DNA of 23,470 bases from an uncultured beta proteobacterium (GCA_903928325.1 CAIYQF010000210.1:1-23470); one strand, 5' to 3'. Positions 1 to 8,107 are shown, counted from the first letter of the stretch. The notes: generated by a model from the letters alone, not told the origin. Numbers and translations: made by a program.

Positions 1-240
1 GGTATCAAGAACAAGATCAAGCCCAAGCCCGAGATGAAGGGCGACGCGTACTTGGCGCCCTACGCGCTGCCGCGCAGCCTGGGTGAGGCGCTGGACTGGC
101 TGCGCCGCGAGTCCGATTTGCACGAGGTGTTGGGTAAAGAATTCATCACCGTGTACTCCGAAATCAAAGAGCTGGAGTTCGACGAATTCATGAAAGTGAT
201 TTCCCCCTGGGAGCGCGAGCACCTGCTGCTGCACGTTTGA
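1..240 (+). CDS. Glutamine synthetase family protein, C-terminal fragment (possible gamma-glutamylpolyamine synthetase)
   Basis: Only the last 79 residues are in the window; the reading frame is open from base 1 to the TGA at 238-240, so the gene starts upstream. The visible part begins GIKNKIKP and ends with ISPWEREHLLLHV, which matches the extreme C-terminus of class-I-type glutamine synthetase family proteins (helical tail after the catalytic barrel). The family ligates an amine or ammonia to the gamma-carboxyl of glutamate using ATP. The catalytic residues lie outside the window, so the substrate cannot be read directly. Because the next genes are a SpuC-like aminotransferase and polyamine ABC transporters, a glutamylpolyamine synthetase (SpuI/PuuA/PauA type) is more likely than housekeeping GlnA; this is inference from context. 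The downstream aminotransferase follows closely and is probably in the same operon. Confidence 0.8.
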   Translation, partial: GIKNKIKPKPEMKGDAYLAPYALPRSLGEALDWLRRESDLHEVLGKEFITVYSEIKELEFDEFMKVISPWEREHLLLHV

Positions 241-281
241 AGCCCTTTTTGACCTCCACGTTAACCCACGAGACCGTTCGC

Positions 282-1679
282 ATGAATTCCCCTTTTGACA
301 CCAAACACATCCAGGAAATGGACAGCGCGCATTTTTTGCACCCCTTTACCGACTTCAAAGACCTCAACAGCCGGGGCGCGCGGGTGATTGCCGAGGCCAA
401 AGACATTTACGTTTGGGACTCGGAGGGCAAGCGCATGCTCGACGCCATGAGCGGCCTGTGGTGCGTCAACGTGGGCTATGGCCGCAAAGAACTTGCAGAT
501 GCGGCGCACGCCCAAATGCTCAAGCTGCCTTACTACAACAGCTTTTTTCAGACCACCAATGTGCCAGCCGCCACGCTTGCGGCAAAACTCGCCTCGCTCG
601 CACCCACGGTGGGTGACCGCAGCTTTGAGCATGTGTTTTATTCGTCTAGCGGCAGCGAGAGCAATGACTCGAACGTGCGCATGGTGCGTCGCTACTGGGA
701 CCTGCTGGGCCAACCTGAGCGCAAGGTCATCATCGGCCGCGTAAACGGCTACCACGGCAGCACCATGGCCGGGGCCTCGCTGGGCGGCATGAGCGGCATG
801 CATGCCCAGGGCGATTTGCCTATTCCTAACATAACCCACATCGAGCAGCCTTACTTTTTTGAAAAAGGCCTGCCCGGCGAGACCAGCGAGGCCTTTGGCA
901 TTCGTGCAGCGGGCTGGCTGGAGGCAAAAATCCTGGAAATCGGCGCCGATAAAGTAGCCGCCTTTATTGGCGAGCCGGTGCAAGGGGCGGGCGGCGTCAT
1001 CATTCCACCTGCCACCTATTGGCCCGAGATTCAGCGCATTGTGGACAAGTACGGCATTTTGCTGATCAGCGACGAGGTGATTTGCGCCTTTGGCCGCGTG
1101 GGCCACTGGTTTGCCTATGAAAAATTTGGCTACAAGCCAGACCTGGTGACCTTTGCCAAGGCGATTACCAGCGGCTACATCCCCTTGGGCGGCGTGATGG
1201 TGGGCAACCGGGTGGCCAAAGTGCTGATTGAGCAGGGCGGCGAGTTTAACCACGGCTACACCTACAGCGGCCACCCCGTGGCCTGTGCGGTGGCGCTGGC
1301 CAACTTGGAGATCATGGAGCGCGAAAACCTGGTGGGCCGGGTGCGTGACGATGTGGGGCCTTACTTGGCGCAAAAGTTTGCCGAACTCAGTGCGCACCCG
1401 TTAGTGGGCGTGGCGGAGACCTGCGGGCTGATGGCTGGGCTGGTGCTGGTCAAAGACAAAGCGACCAAGGTGCCGTTTCCCGCAGAGCTGGAGGTGGGTA
1501 TGCGCTGCCGCGCGCACTGCTTTGCCAACGGACTGATCATGCGCGCCGTGGGCGACCGCATGATCATTGCCCCGCCGCTGACCATCACGCACGCTCAGCT
1601 TGACGAACTGGTGGGCCTGATCCGGCTGGTACTGGATCTGACGCTGGCCGATGCCCGGGACGCGGGCTGGTGGGATTGA
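282..1679 (+). CDS. spuC: Class-III aminotransferase, putrescine-pyruvate aminotransferase (SpuC-like)
   Basis: A 465-residue cytoplasmic PLP-dependent class-III (omega) aminotransferase. The fold-I signatures are clear: the SSSGSESND stretch that binds the PLP phosphate, the motif LLISDEVICAFGR with the PLP-pyridine aspartate, and the Schiff-base lysine in TFAKAITSGYIPLGG (Lys293 from the chosen start). The length fits the family. An in-frame TTG at 237 overlaps the previous stop, but the ATG at 282 gives the N-terminus MNSPFDTKHIQEMDSAHFLHPFTDF, which aligns with the usual family start. The family moves the amino group of putrescine, cadaverine or related amines (also beta-alanine in relatives) to pyruvate, giving 4-aminobutanal and alanine. 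Lying between a glutamine-synthetase-family gene and polyamine ABC transporter genes, it is best read as the putrescine enzyme. Exact amine specificity is inferred from context. Confidence 0.88.
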   Translation: MNSPFDTKHIQEMDSAHFLHPFTDFKDLNSRGARVIAEAKDIYVWDSEGKRMLDAMSGLWCVNVGYGRKELADAAHAQMLKLPYYNSFFQTTNVPAATLAAKLASLAPTVGDRSFEHVFYSSSGSESNDSNVRMVRRYWDLLGQPERKVIIGRVNGYHGSTMAGASLGGMSGMHAQGDLPIPNITHIEQPYFFEKGLPGETSEAFGIRAAGWLEAKILEIGADKVAAFIGEPVQGAGGVIIPPATYWPEIQRIVDKYGILLISDEVICAFGRVGHWFAYEKFGYKPDLVTFAKAITSGYIPLGGVMVGNRVAKVLIEQGGEFNHGYTYSGHPVACAVALANLEIMERENLVGRVRDDVGPYLAQKFAELSAHPLVGVAETCGLMAGLVLVKDKATKVPFPAELEVGMRCRAHCFANGLIMRAVGDRMIIAPPLTITHAQLDELVGLIRLVLDLTLADARDAGWWD

Positions 1680-1735
1680 CTTTTATAATTTTCGTTGGAC
1701 TAGCTTTCTAACTTATTCCCTTTTCGGAGACTTCC

Positions 1736-2881
1736 ATGATGAACAAATACCTTTGGCCCGTGGCGATTGCCGCTTTGGCACTTGGCGCTTGCGGCAAAAA
1801 AGAAGAAGCCCCTGCGCCCGCTGCCAGCGCGCCGGTGGCAGTAGCGACTGCTGAAGAAAAAGTACTCAATATCTACAACTGGCCCGACTACATCCCCGAA
1901 GGTATGGTTGCCGCTTTTGAAAAAGAAACCGGCATCAAGGTGAACTACGACACCTTCGAGACCAATGAAGCGCTTAACGCCAAGTTGGTGGCGGGTAGCA
2001 CCGGTTACGACATCGTGGTGCCCGGAAGCTCTTTCAGCCCCGCACAGACGGAAGCAGGCCTGTTCCAGCCGTTGGATAAGTCCAAATTGAAAAACTATGG
2101 CAACCTGGACGAGGCCATCATGCAGGGCTTGTCCAAGGCCGACCCGGGCAACAAACACCTGGTTCCCTGGGCATGGGGCTTTACCACCGTGGGCGTTAAC
2201 CGGACCAAAGTTGAAAAAGCGCTTGGGAAATTGGCCATGCCCGCCAACGCCTGGGACCTGGTTTTCAAGCATGAATACACGTCAAAGCTGAAATCTTGCG
2301 GTATTGCCTTCCTGGATTCGCCCACCGAAATCATGCCCCCGGCACTGCACTACATCGGCAGGGATGCTTATTCCAACGACCCTGCCGACCACAAGGCCGC
2401 AGCCGACATGCTGGCCATGGTGCGCAAGGACATCCGTATTTTCAGTTCTACCATGATTGACGATATCGCCGGCGGCAAAGCCTGCGCGGTGGTTGGCTGG
2501 TCGGGCGACATCAACATTGCAGCAGGGCGCGCCAAGGAAAACGGCAGCAAAGACCTGATCGAAGCTTTATTGCCTAGCACCGGCGGAATGATCTTCTTTG
2601 ACACCATGGCCATTACCAAAGACGCTAAGCACCCCGCCAACGCCCATGCCTTTATTGACTTTTACTTGCGTGCCGAGAGCGGTGCATCCGTATCCAACGA
2701 GTTGAGCTATCCAACGGCCAACAAGGCGGCCATGGAGCGCATCAAGCCCGAAGTGGCAGGCAATAAAACCATCTTTATTGAACCCGCCGTCGCGGCAACC
2801 ATGGTGTCCCCGGGTAAGTTCACCAACGAAGGCCGCGAAGCCATGGCCAACGCTTATACGGCGTTCAAAAAAGGCAAGTAA
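1736..2881 (+). CDS. potF: Polyamine ABC transporter substrate-binding lipoprotein (PotF/SpuD-like, copy 1)
   Basis: A 381-residue periplasmic binding protein of the PotD/PotF/SpuD-SpuE family. The N-terminus has a short hydrophobic segment ending in a lipobox (LGAC, Cys19), then an Ala/Pro-rich linker to about residue 41, so it is predicted to be a lipoprotein rather than freely soluble. The mature part starts KVLNIYNWPDY and carries family landmarks: ETGIKV, KLVAGSTGYDIVVP, KLKSCGIAFLDSP, VGWSGD (Trp255, Asp258) and FFDTMAI. Where E. coli PotF has Trp-Ser-Asp-Tyr this copy has Trp49-Pro-Asp-Tyr52, and the later tyrosine loop reads Y325-P-T-A-N-K. A GGAGA sequence at 1726-1730 lies 5 bases before the ATG. 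A second ATG at 1739 is possible. It probably feeds the permease pair encoded next. Substrate is inferred to be putrescine, spermidine or a related diamine. Confidence 0.9.
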   Translation: MMNKYLWPVAIAALALGACGKKEEAPAPAASAPVAVATAEEKVLNIYNWPDYIPEGMVAAFEKETGIKVNYDTFETNEALNAKLVAGSTGYDIVVPGSSFSPAQTEAGLFQPLDKSKLKNYGNLDEAIMQGLSKADPGNKHLVPWAWGFTTVGVNRTKVEKALGKLAMPANAWDLVFKHEYTSKLKSCGIAFLDSPTEIMPPALHYIGRDAYSNDPADHKAAADMLAMVRKDIRIFSSTMIDDIAGGKACAVVGWSGDINIAAGRAKENGSKDLIEALLPSTGGMIFFDTMAITKDAKHPANAHAFIDFYLRAESGASVSNELSYPTANKAAMERIKPEVAGNKTIFIEPAVAATMVSPGKFTNEGREAMANAYTAFKKGK

Positions 2882-2896
2882 GCGGCGGCAAGGGTG

Positions 2897-3862
2897 ATGC
2901 ACACGCATGGGCTGCCCTGGGTCAGGCGTTTGACCTTGGGGCGGAGCTTTGTCATCAGCCTGCCGTTTGCTTGGCTGACGGTTTTCTTCCTGGTCCCATT
3001 TTTCATTTTGCTGTACATCAGCTTGGTAGATATGGGCGGTGATATCCATCCGTTTAAGCCCTTGTGGGACAGCCAGACCGGCGTGCTGCGGCTCAAAGTT
3101 GAGAATTACCTTTCCATTTTTCGCGCCGAAGCGGGTGGCACACTGTTTCAAACGGTGTATGTCAGTTCCTACCTGCGTTCGATTGCGTACGCTTTTTTGA
3201 CCGGGGTTTTGTGTCTTGTGCTGGGCTACCCGTTTGCTTATTTCATCGCAGGGTCTCAACCGGGCGTGCGACCCGCCCTGTTGATGATGGTGATGTTGCC
3301 GTTTTGGACTTCGTTTTTGCTGCGGGTCTACGCATGGAAGGGTATTTTGGCGGACCAGGGGGTCGTGAACCAGTTGCTGATGTGGTGTCACATCACGACT
3401 GAGCCGGTGCAAATGCTTTACACCAGCGTGTCCATGCTGGTGGGCATGACCTATGTGTACCTGCCTTTTATGGTGCTGCCTTTGTATGCGACCTTGGTCA
3501 AGCTCGATCTGCGGCTGCTGGAAGCGGCCAAGGATTTAGGCGCCTCATCCTGGAAAGGTTTTTGGCTTGTGACGGTGCCGCTGTCCAAAGCGGGCATTGT
3601 TGCGGGCTTTATGTTGGTCTTCATCCCGGCAGTGGGCGAATTTGTGATTCCGTCACTGCTGGGCGGACCGGAAAACCTGATGGTTGGACGTGTGGTGTGG
3701 GACGAAATGTTCACTAGCAACAACTGGCCGCGCGCCAGCGCACTGGCGGTGTCCATGATCGCACTGGTGGTCGTTCCGCTGGCACTCTACTACCGCCACC
3801 TGGGTAGCACCACCCAATCGATGTCTGCCGAGTCCGTTGCCGATTCGGGTCTACGCCCATAG
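2897..3862 (+). CDS. potH: Polyamine ABC transporter permease (PotH-like, copy 1)
   Basis: A 321-residue inner-membrane permease of the binding-protein-dependent transport family (PotB/PotH branch). It has about six hydrophobic segments, the first near residues 22-45. The family sequence MLPFWTSFLLRVYAWK is present, as is the cytoplasmic EAA loop that docks onto the ATPase, EAAKDLGASSWKGFW, starting at Glu209. GTG at 2894 and ATG at 2897 are adjacent and in frame; ATG is preferred, though AAGG at 2890-2893 leaves short spacing for either. The gene begins 15 bases after the binding-protein stop, so it is co-transcribed. No ATPase gene is linked directly to this pair; the only one in the locus lies further downstream at 6028-7173. 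Confidence 0.9.
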   Translation: MHTHGLPWVRRLTLGRSFVISLPFAWLTVFFLVPFFILLYISLVDMGGDIHPFKPLWDSQTGVLRLKVENYLSIFRAEAGGTLFQTVYVSSYLRSIAYAFLTGVLCLVLGYPFAYFIAGSQPGVRPALLMMVMLPFWTSFLLRVYAWKGILADQGVVNQLLMWCHITTEPVQMLYTSVSMLVGMTYVYLPFMVLPLYATLVKLDLRLLEAAKDLGASSWKGFWLVTVPLSKAGIVAGFMLVFIPAVGEFVIPSLLGGPENLMVGRVVWDEMFTSNNWPRASALAVSMIALVVVPLALYYRHLGSTTQSMSAESVADSGLRP

Positions 3863-3872
3863 GGATGACGTG

Positions 3873-4739
3873 ATGCAGCGGTTTTTAAAAAAAAAGCTGG
3901 GCGCCTTGTGGCTGACAACGATTTTTTTGTTCTTGTACCTGCCGCTCCTATTCATGGTGGTTTTTTCATTTAACAGCACCCGCCAGGATGCGGTGTTTAC
4001 CGGATTTTCTTGGCGCTGGTACGAGGCGCTGGCGCGGGATACCAAGATTGTGGAGGGCTTTTGGCTGTCCTTACAGATCGCTGGCGTTACGGGCATGTTG
4101 TCTGCGGTTCTGGGCACGCTTTCCGCTTATGTACTGGTGCGTTACCACCGTTTCACGGGTCGAGCGGTGTTTTCCGGCATGGTCAATGCGCCGCTGGTGA
4201 TGCCAGAAGTCGTAATTGGATTGTCTCTCTTGCTGTTGATGGTGGGTGTTCAGCATGCGGTGGGTTGGCCTGAGCGCGGGCTGGTCACCATCATTTTAGG
4301 GCACACCCTTTTGGGGCTTGCCTATGCCATGGTCGTGGTGCAGTCCCGCTTGCTGGAGTTCGACCGTGCACTGGAAGAGGCCGCCATGGACCTGGGTGCG
4401 CGGCCACTGCAGGTTTTCTTTTTGGTGACGCTGCCCCAGATTTCGCAGGCCATTGTGGCTGCGTTTTTGTTGTCATTTACCCTGTCTTTTGACGATGTTG
4501 TGATCTCGGAGTTTTTGTCTGGTCCCGGTGTCAACACCCTTCCGCAGGTGATCTTTGGCTATGCGCGCCGCGGGATAAACCCCACCATTTATGCGGCAGC
4601 TAGTCTGCTTATCGCCACAGTAAGTCTGGGCGTCATTGCCTACAGTGTGTGGGTCGCCCGAAGCTCTCGTAAGCGCTCCCTAGATGCCCGAGTTGCCGCT
4701 TCTGCGAAAAGAGGCCCGTGGCCGACGGGCTTGGCATAG
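3873..4739 (+). CDS. potI: Polyamine ABC transporter permease (PotI-like, copy 1)
   Basis: A 288-residue inner-membrane permease of the PotC/PotI branch, partner of the PotH-like protein encoded just upstream. Several hydrophobic segments are visible, starting with LWLTTIFLFLYLPLLFMVVFSFN, and the EAA loop reads EAAMDLGARPLQVFFLVTLP from Glu169. Landmarks such as LVMPEVVIGLSLLLLMVGVQ and SFDDVVISEFLSGPG are typical of the branch. The start is set at the ATG at 3873, preceded by AGGG at 3861-3864 with 8 bases spacing; an in-frame ATG at 3837 would overlap the end of the previous gene and lacks a ribosome site. The gap to the upstream stop is 10 bases. The last ~20 residues are basic and hydrophilic. 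Confidence 0.9.
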   Translation: MQRFLKKKLGALWLTTIFLFLYLPLLFMVVFSFNSTRQDAVFTGFSWRWYEALARDTKIVEGFWLSLQIAGVTGMLSAVLGTLSAYVLVRYHRFTGRAVFSGMVNAPLVMPEVVIGLSLLLLMVGVQHAVGWPERGLVTIILGHTLLGLAYAMVVVQSRLLEFDRALEEAAMDLGARPLQVFFLVTLPQISQAIVAAFLLSFTLSFDDVVISEFLSGPGVNTLPQVIFGYARRGINPTIYAAASLLIATVSLGVIAYSVWVARSSRKRSLDARVAASAKRGPWPTGLA

Positions 4740-4771
4740 GTATTGCGTCGTCTCAGGTGTTGGCCACCTAG

Positions 4772-4816
4772 AAAAGCGGGTACAGTGTTCGTACAGGCTG
4801 CAAACGCCCGTTTTTT
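4772..4816 (+). terminator. Possible intra-operon terminator or attenuator hairpin
   Basis: In the 117-base gap between the first PotI gene and the second PotF gene, bases 4772-4780 (AAAAGCGGG) can pair with 4807-4815 (CCCGTTTTT) to give a 9-bp stem with one G-U pair, and the right arm runs into six T residues (4811-4816). The enclosed 26 bases are long for an intrinsic terminator, and only four pairs are G-C, so strength is uncertain. A smaller hairpin, AGGTG/CACCT at 4755-4769, lies just before it. Together they could lower read-through between the two transporter cassettes. Confidence 0.35.
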
Positions 4817-4850
4817 GTCCACTTACTATTGTTCGGCTGCATCGATTTTT

Positions 4851-4856
4851 CAGGAG
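4851..4856 (+). promoter_or_regulatory. Ribosome binding site bearing on the start of the second PotF-like gene
   Basis: CAGGAG ends directly against the ATG at 4857, which is too close for normal initiation there. It lies 6 bases before an in-frame TTG at 4863, a near-ideal distance. The true start is therefore either ATG 4857 with unusual spacing or TTG 4863; the two proteins differ only by two residues at the N-terminus. Confidence 0.5.
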
Positions 4857-5993
4857 ATGAAATTGACCACAAACCAACTTTACAAACGCTGGCATGAACT
4901 GTTGGGCAGCCTGGCGGTGTCGCTGGGAATGCTTGCCTGTGCTGGATCTGCGCTGGCCCAGGAGGAAAAAATCCTCAACATTTACAACTGGTCGGACTAT
5001 CTGGCAGACGACACGATACCGAATTTTGAAAAAGAGACCGGTATCAAGGTGCGTTACGACACATATGACAACAACGAGATCCTGCATGCCAAGTTGGTTG
5101 CTGGAAAAACCGGCTATGACATTGTGGTTCCGTCCTCCACCTTTGCACGCTTGCAAATGGACGGTGGGCTGCTGGCCAAGCTGGACAAATCCCAGCTGCC
5201 GAATTTAAAGAATTTGGACCCCGATATTCAGGCACAAATCGCCAACATTGACCCAGGCAACCAGTACCTGGTCAACTGGCTGTGGGGCTACACCACCATT
5301 GGTATCAATACCGCCAAGGTAAAATCCGCGCTGGGCAGTGAGCCCATGCCTGCCAATGTCTGGGAGCTTTTCTTCAACCCAAAATACATCAGCAAGCTCA
5401 AAAGCTGTGGCGTCAGCACCTTGGACAGTGCAACGGAAGTATTGCCCGCAGCGCTGCACTATTTGGGCAAAGACCCTTTTAGTAAAAACGCCGCGGATTA
5501 TCAAGAGGCTTTGGCCTTACTCAAGAGTGTGCGTCCTTATGTCACACTGTTTAGCTCATCTGGTTATATCAACGACATGGCCAGCGGCTCGATTTGCATG
5601 GCGCTGGGATGGAACGGAGATATCAACATTGCGCGTAGCCGTGCCATTGAGGGGAAAACGGGCCAGGACGTGGTTGCCATGGTCCCCAAGATCGGTGCCG
5701 TTTTGTTCTTTGACATGATGGCCATTCCTGCCGACGCTGCGCATCCCAAAAATGCACTTGCATTTATGAACTACATCATGCGCCCCGAGGTACATGCGGG
5801 CTTGACCAACAAGGTCAAATACGCCAACCCAAACAAGGAGTCCCGCAAGTTCATCAACCCTGAAGTCGCCAAGAACCCATCGGTTTTCCCTAACAGCAGT
5901 GAAATGGAGACCATGGTCGCGCCCAAGGCGTTGACCAACGACATTCGTCGGCTTTCGACGCGTGCCTACACCTCGTTCAAAACCGGTATTTAG
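4857..5993 (+). CDS. potF: Polyamine ABC transporter periplasmic substrate-binding protein (PotF/SpuE-like, copy 2)
   Basis: A 378-residue paralogue of the binding protein at 1736-2881. It has an ordinary Sec signal peptide (basic start, hydrophobic core, then ACAGSALAQ with likely cleavage after ALA), so it should be a soluble periplasmic protein, unlike copy 1. The mature domain opens KILNIYNWSDY with the PotF-type Trp45-Ser-Asp-Tyr48. It has ETGIKVRYDTYD, KLVAGKTGYDIVVPSS, LKSCGVSTLDSATEV, LGWNGD (Trp252) and a late Tyr322-Ala-Asn loop like the ligand tyrosine region of E. coli PotF. Longer in-frame starts back to 4743 would add a non-signal N-terminus and are rejected. It precedes the ATPase gene by 34 bases and is the likely partner of PotG-PotH2-PotI2. 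Putrescine or spermidine binding is inferred from family and context. Confidence 0.9.
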   Translation: MKLTTNQLYKRWHELLGSLAVSLGMLACAGSALAQEEKILNIYNWSDYLADDTIPNFEKETGIKVRYDTYDNNEILHAKLVAGKTGYDIVVPSSTFARLQMDGGLLAKLDKSQLPNLKNLDPDIQAQIANIDPGNQYLVNWLWGYTTIGINTAKVKSALGSEPMPANVWELFFNPKYISKLKSCGVSTLDSATEVLPAALHYLGKDPFSKNAADYQEALALLKSVRPYVTLFSSSGYINDMASGSICMALGWNGDINIARSRAIEGKTGQDVVAMVPKIGAVLFFDMMAIPADAAHPKNALAFMNYIMRPEVHAGLTNKVKYANPNKESRKFINPEVAKNPSVFPNSSEMETMVAPKALTNDIRRLSTRAYTSFKTGI

Positions 5994-6016
5994 TTTAGGC
6001 TTTTAAAGCGAAGCCC

Positions 6017-6023
6017 AGGGAGG
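6017..6023 (+). promoter_or_regulatory. Strong Shine-Dalgarno supporting a GTG start for the PotG-like ATPase
   Basis: AGGGAGG lies 4 bases upstream of the GTG at 6028. No ATG occurs in frame near this point, so the ribosome site fixes a GTG start for the ATPase gene. Confidence 0.7.
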
Positions 6024-6027
6024 TCCG

Positions 6028-7173
6028 GTGGCACATAAGAATTCGAAAAGTAGCGGCGGCGACATCGCACCCTTTTTGCAAGTCAAACGCATCGTCAAGA
6101 AATTTGACGATGTATTCGCAGTCGATGAAGTCAGCCTGGACATCGCGCAGGGTGAGATATTTGCCCTATTGGGTTCTTCGGGTTGCGGCAAGTCCACCTT
6201 GCTGCGTATGCTTGCGGGCTTCGAAGCACCGACCGCTGGCCAGATTTTGTTGGCGGGCCAGGACATTGGGGGGTTGGCGCCCTACGAGCGGCCCATCAAC
6301 ATGATGTTCCAAAGCTACGCATTGTTCCCTCACCTCACGGTGTGGGACAACGTTGCTTTTGGCTTGCACCGCGAAGGCATGCCCAAAGAGCAGATCAACG
6401 AGCGGGTCACGCAGATGCTGGACCTGGTGCAGCTCAAACCCTATGCCAAGCGCAAACCCCACCAGCTCTCGGGTGGTCAGCAGCAGCGCGTGGCATTAGC
6501 TCGCAGCTTGGCGAAACGCCCCAAGTTGCTGTTGCTTGACGAGCCGTTGGGTGCGCTAGACGCCAAGCTGCGCCAACGCACGCAACTGGAGCTGGTAGAC
6601 ATCATTGAACAGGTCGGTGTGACCTGCGTCATGGTGACCCACGACCAAGAAGAAGCCATGACCATGGCCACCCGTATTGGTGTGATGAGCGAGGGCAAGA
6701 TATTGCAAATTGGCCAGCCCGCCGAAATTTACGAAACGCCCAATTGCTTGTTTGTCGCGGACTTCATTGGCACCGTCAATATTTTCAAGGGTCAGGTTGA
6801 GGTGGATGAGCCAGACCATGTGGTCATCGCTTCTGTCGACTGCAAACACTACGTCAGCCACGGTATCACCGGGAACCAAGGCATGGACGTCCATGTGGCG
6901 GTCCGGCCTGAAAAAATGACCATACAAACCGAGCCAGTGCAGGACGCTGATCGCGAGTCCCCGGCCGAAGTGGGCTTTAATCAAGCCCAGGGTGTGATTG
7001 AAGACTTGGCATATCTGGGCAACCTTACCACCTACCACGTGCGGCTCGATGGCGGGTCGGTGGTCAAAGTCACCCACACCAATGCGGCGCGCCATGGAAG
7101 CTCCGCCATGACCTGGGGCGATCGGGTTTACGTATGGTGGTGCGGCAGTGATGTAGTGGTTTTGACCCGCTAG
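6028..7173 (+). CDS. potG: Polyamine ABC transporter ATP-binding protein (PotG/PotA-like)
   Basis: A 381-residue cytoplasmic ATPase of the CUT1/PotA-PotG type that powers polyamine import. Nucleotide-binding motifs appear in order: Walker A GSSGCGKST (49-57), Q-loop Gln95 in MMFQSYALF, signature LSGGQQQ (147-153), Walker B LLLLDEP (167-173) with the D-loop GALDAK, and switch His205 in VTHDQEEA. The C-terminal third (from about residue 250) is the TOBE-type regulatory domain, with VAVRPEKM as its landmark. It starts with GTG behind a strong AGGGAGG. It is the only ATPase gene in a locus with two complete permease pairs, so it probably serves both; that is inference. The following permease gene starts 7 bases after its stop. 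Confidence 0.93.
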   Translation: MAHKNSKSSGGDIAPFLQVKRIVKKFDDVFAVDEVSLDIAQGEIFALLGSSGCGKSTLLRMLAGFEAPTAGQILLAGQDIGGLAPYERPINMMFQSYALFPHLTVWDNVAFGLHREGMPKEQINERVTQMLDLVQLKPYAKRKPHQLSGGQQQRVALARSLAKRPKLLLLDEPLGALDAKLRQRTQLELVDIIEQVGVTCVMVTHDQEEAMTMATRIGVMSEGKILQIGQPAEIYETPNCLFVADFIGTVNIFKGQVEVDEPDHVVIASVDCKHYVSHGITGNQGMDVHVAVRPEKMTIQTEPVQDADRESPAEVGFNQAQGVIEDLAYLGNLTTYHVRLDGGSVVKVTHTNAARHGSSAMTWGDRVYVWWCGSDVVVLTR

Positions 7174-7180
7174 GTCGGCG

Positions 7181-8107
7181 ATGACGACCATGGCCCGCAG
7201 CAGCATGACGGACTATGCCAAGTTCATGGGATATTGGGGGCGTTCGTTCGTTATTGGTGTACCGATGGCGTTTTTGCTGCTGGTATTCTTGTTGCCCTTC
7301 TTAGTGGTGTTCAAAATCAGTGTGTCCGAAATGGACACGGTGTACTTCAAGGACCTGCTTAGCGTCAAAGACGATCTGGTCGTTCTCGCGTTCAAATACG
7401 GGAACTACATCAGTCTCACGCAGGACGCCTTGTATTTCAAGGCCTACCTCAGTTCCATCAAAATTGCCGCAGTTACCACGACGATCTGTCTGGCCATAGC
7501 GTATCCTTTTGCCTACTTTTTGGCGCGAAGCCCGGCCCAACGTCGGCCTGCATTGCTCATGCTCGTGATGCTTCCGTTTTGGACCTCGTTTTTGTTGCGG
7601 GTTTACGCTTGGAAGATGCTGCTGGCCGACGCAGGGGTTTTCAACAACCTAGCCATCGCCCTGGGACTGGCGTCAGAGCCCGTCAAAATGATGAATACCC
7701 CGTTTGCATTGGTGTTGGGCATGGTCTACACCTATGTGCCTTTCATGATATTGCCGCTGTATGCCAACCTGGTGAAGATGGATTTGCGACTGTTGGAGGC
7801 AGCCTTGGATCTGGGTGCGACGCCATGGCAGGCTTTTTGGCGCATCACGGTGCCCTTGTCTAAGAGTGGCATCGTTGCGGGCTCCATGCTGGTTTTTATA
7901 CCATGTGTGGGCGAGTTCGTCATTCCAGAACTGCTGGGGGGGCCCGAAACTCTGATGATTGGCCACGTGCTGTGGGATGAGTTTTTTGGCAACAACGACT
8001 GGCCCATGGCTGCGAGCGTGGCGGTGGTGATGGTCGGCCTGATCATCCTCCCTCTGGCCTTTTTTAACAAATACCAAGCGGAAAGCACATCCGCCTCAAA
8101 GCCATGA
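7181..8107 (+). CDS. potH: Polyamine ABC transporter permease (PotH-like, copy 2)
   Basis: A 308-residue inner-membrane permease, clearly paralogous to the copy at 2897-3862; both contain MLPFWTSFLLRVYAWK and near-identical segments around PLSKxGIVAG and FVIP. The EAA ATPase-docking loop, EAALDLGATPWQAFWRITVP, starts at Glu206. Hydrophobic segments begin around residue 22 (FVIGVPMAFLLLVFLLPFLVVF). The start chosen is ATG 7181, with a weak AGG six bases upstream; ATG 7190 or 7205 are alternatives that leave the membrane part intact. The 3' end overlaps the next permease gene in an ATGA, which indicates translational coupling. Confidence 0.9.
   Translation: MTTMARSSMTDYAKFMGYWGRSFVIGVPMAFLLLVFLLPFLVVFKISVSEMDTVYFKDLLSVKDDLVVLAFKYGNYISLTQDALYFKAYLSSIKIAAVTTTICLAIAYPFAYFLARSPAQRRPALLMLVMLPFWTSFLLRVYAWKMLLADAGVFNNLAIALGLASEPVKMMNTPFALVLGMVYTYVPFMILPLYANLVKMDLRLLEAALDLGATPWQAFWRITVPLSKSGIVAGSMLVFIPCVGEFVIPELLGGPETLMIGHVLWDEFFGNNDWPMAASVAVVMVGLIILPLAFFNKYQAESTSASKP

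Noticed and set aside
261..1397. 378-residue open frame on the - strand opposite the aminotransferase gene
   Set aside because: It lies wholly within a well-supported gene, has a composition (many His, Ala, Gly) typical of an antisense shadow frame, and shows no domain or ribosome site.
1684..1689. Perfect TATAAT upstream of the first potF gene
   Set aside because: No -35-like hexamer at 15-19 bases upstream (the nearest TTGACT is only 2 bases away), so I do not call a promoter, though a weak internal one is possible.
2567..3412. 281-residue - strand frame spanning the potF1-potH1 junction
   Set aside because: It crosses two real genes in antisense and has a Gln/His/Arg-rich, non-protein-like composition.
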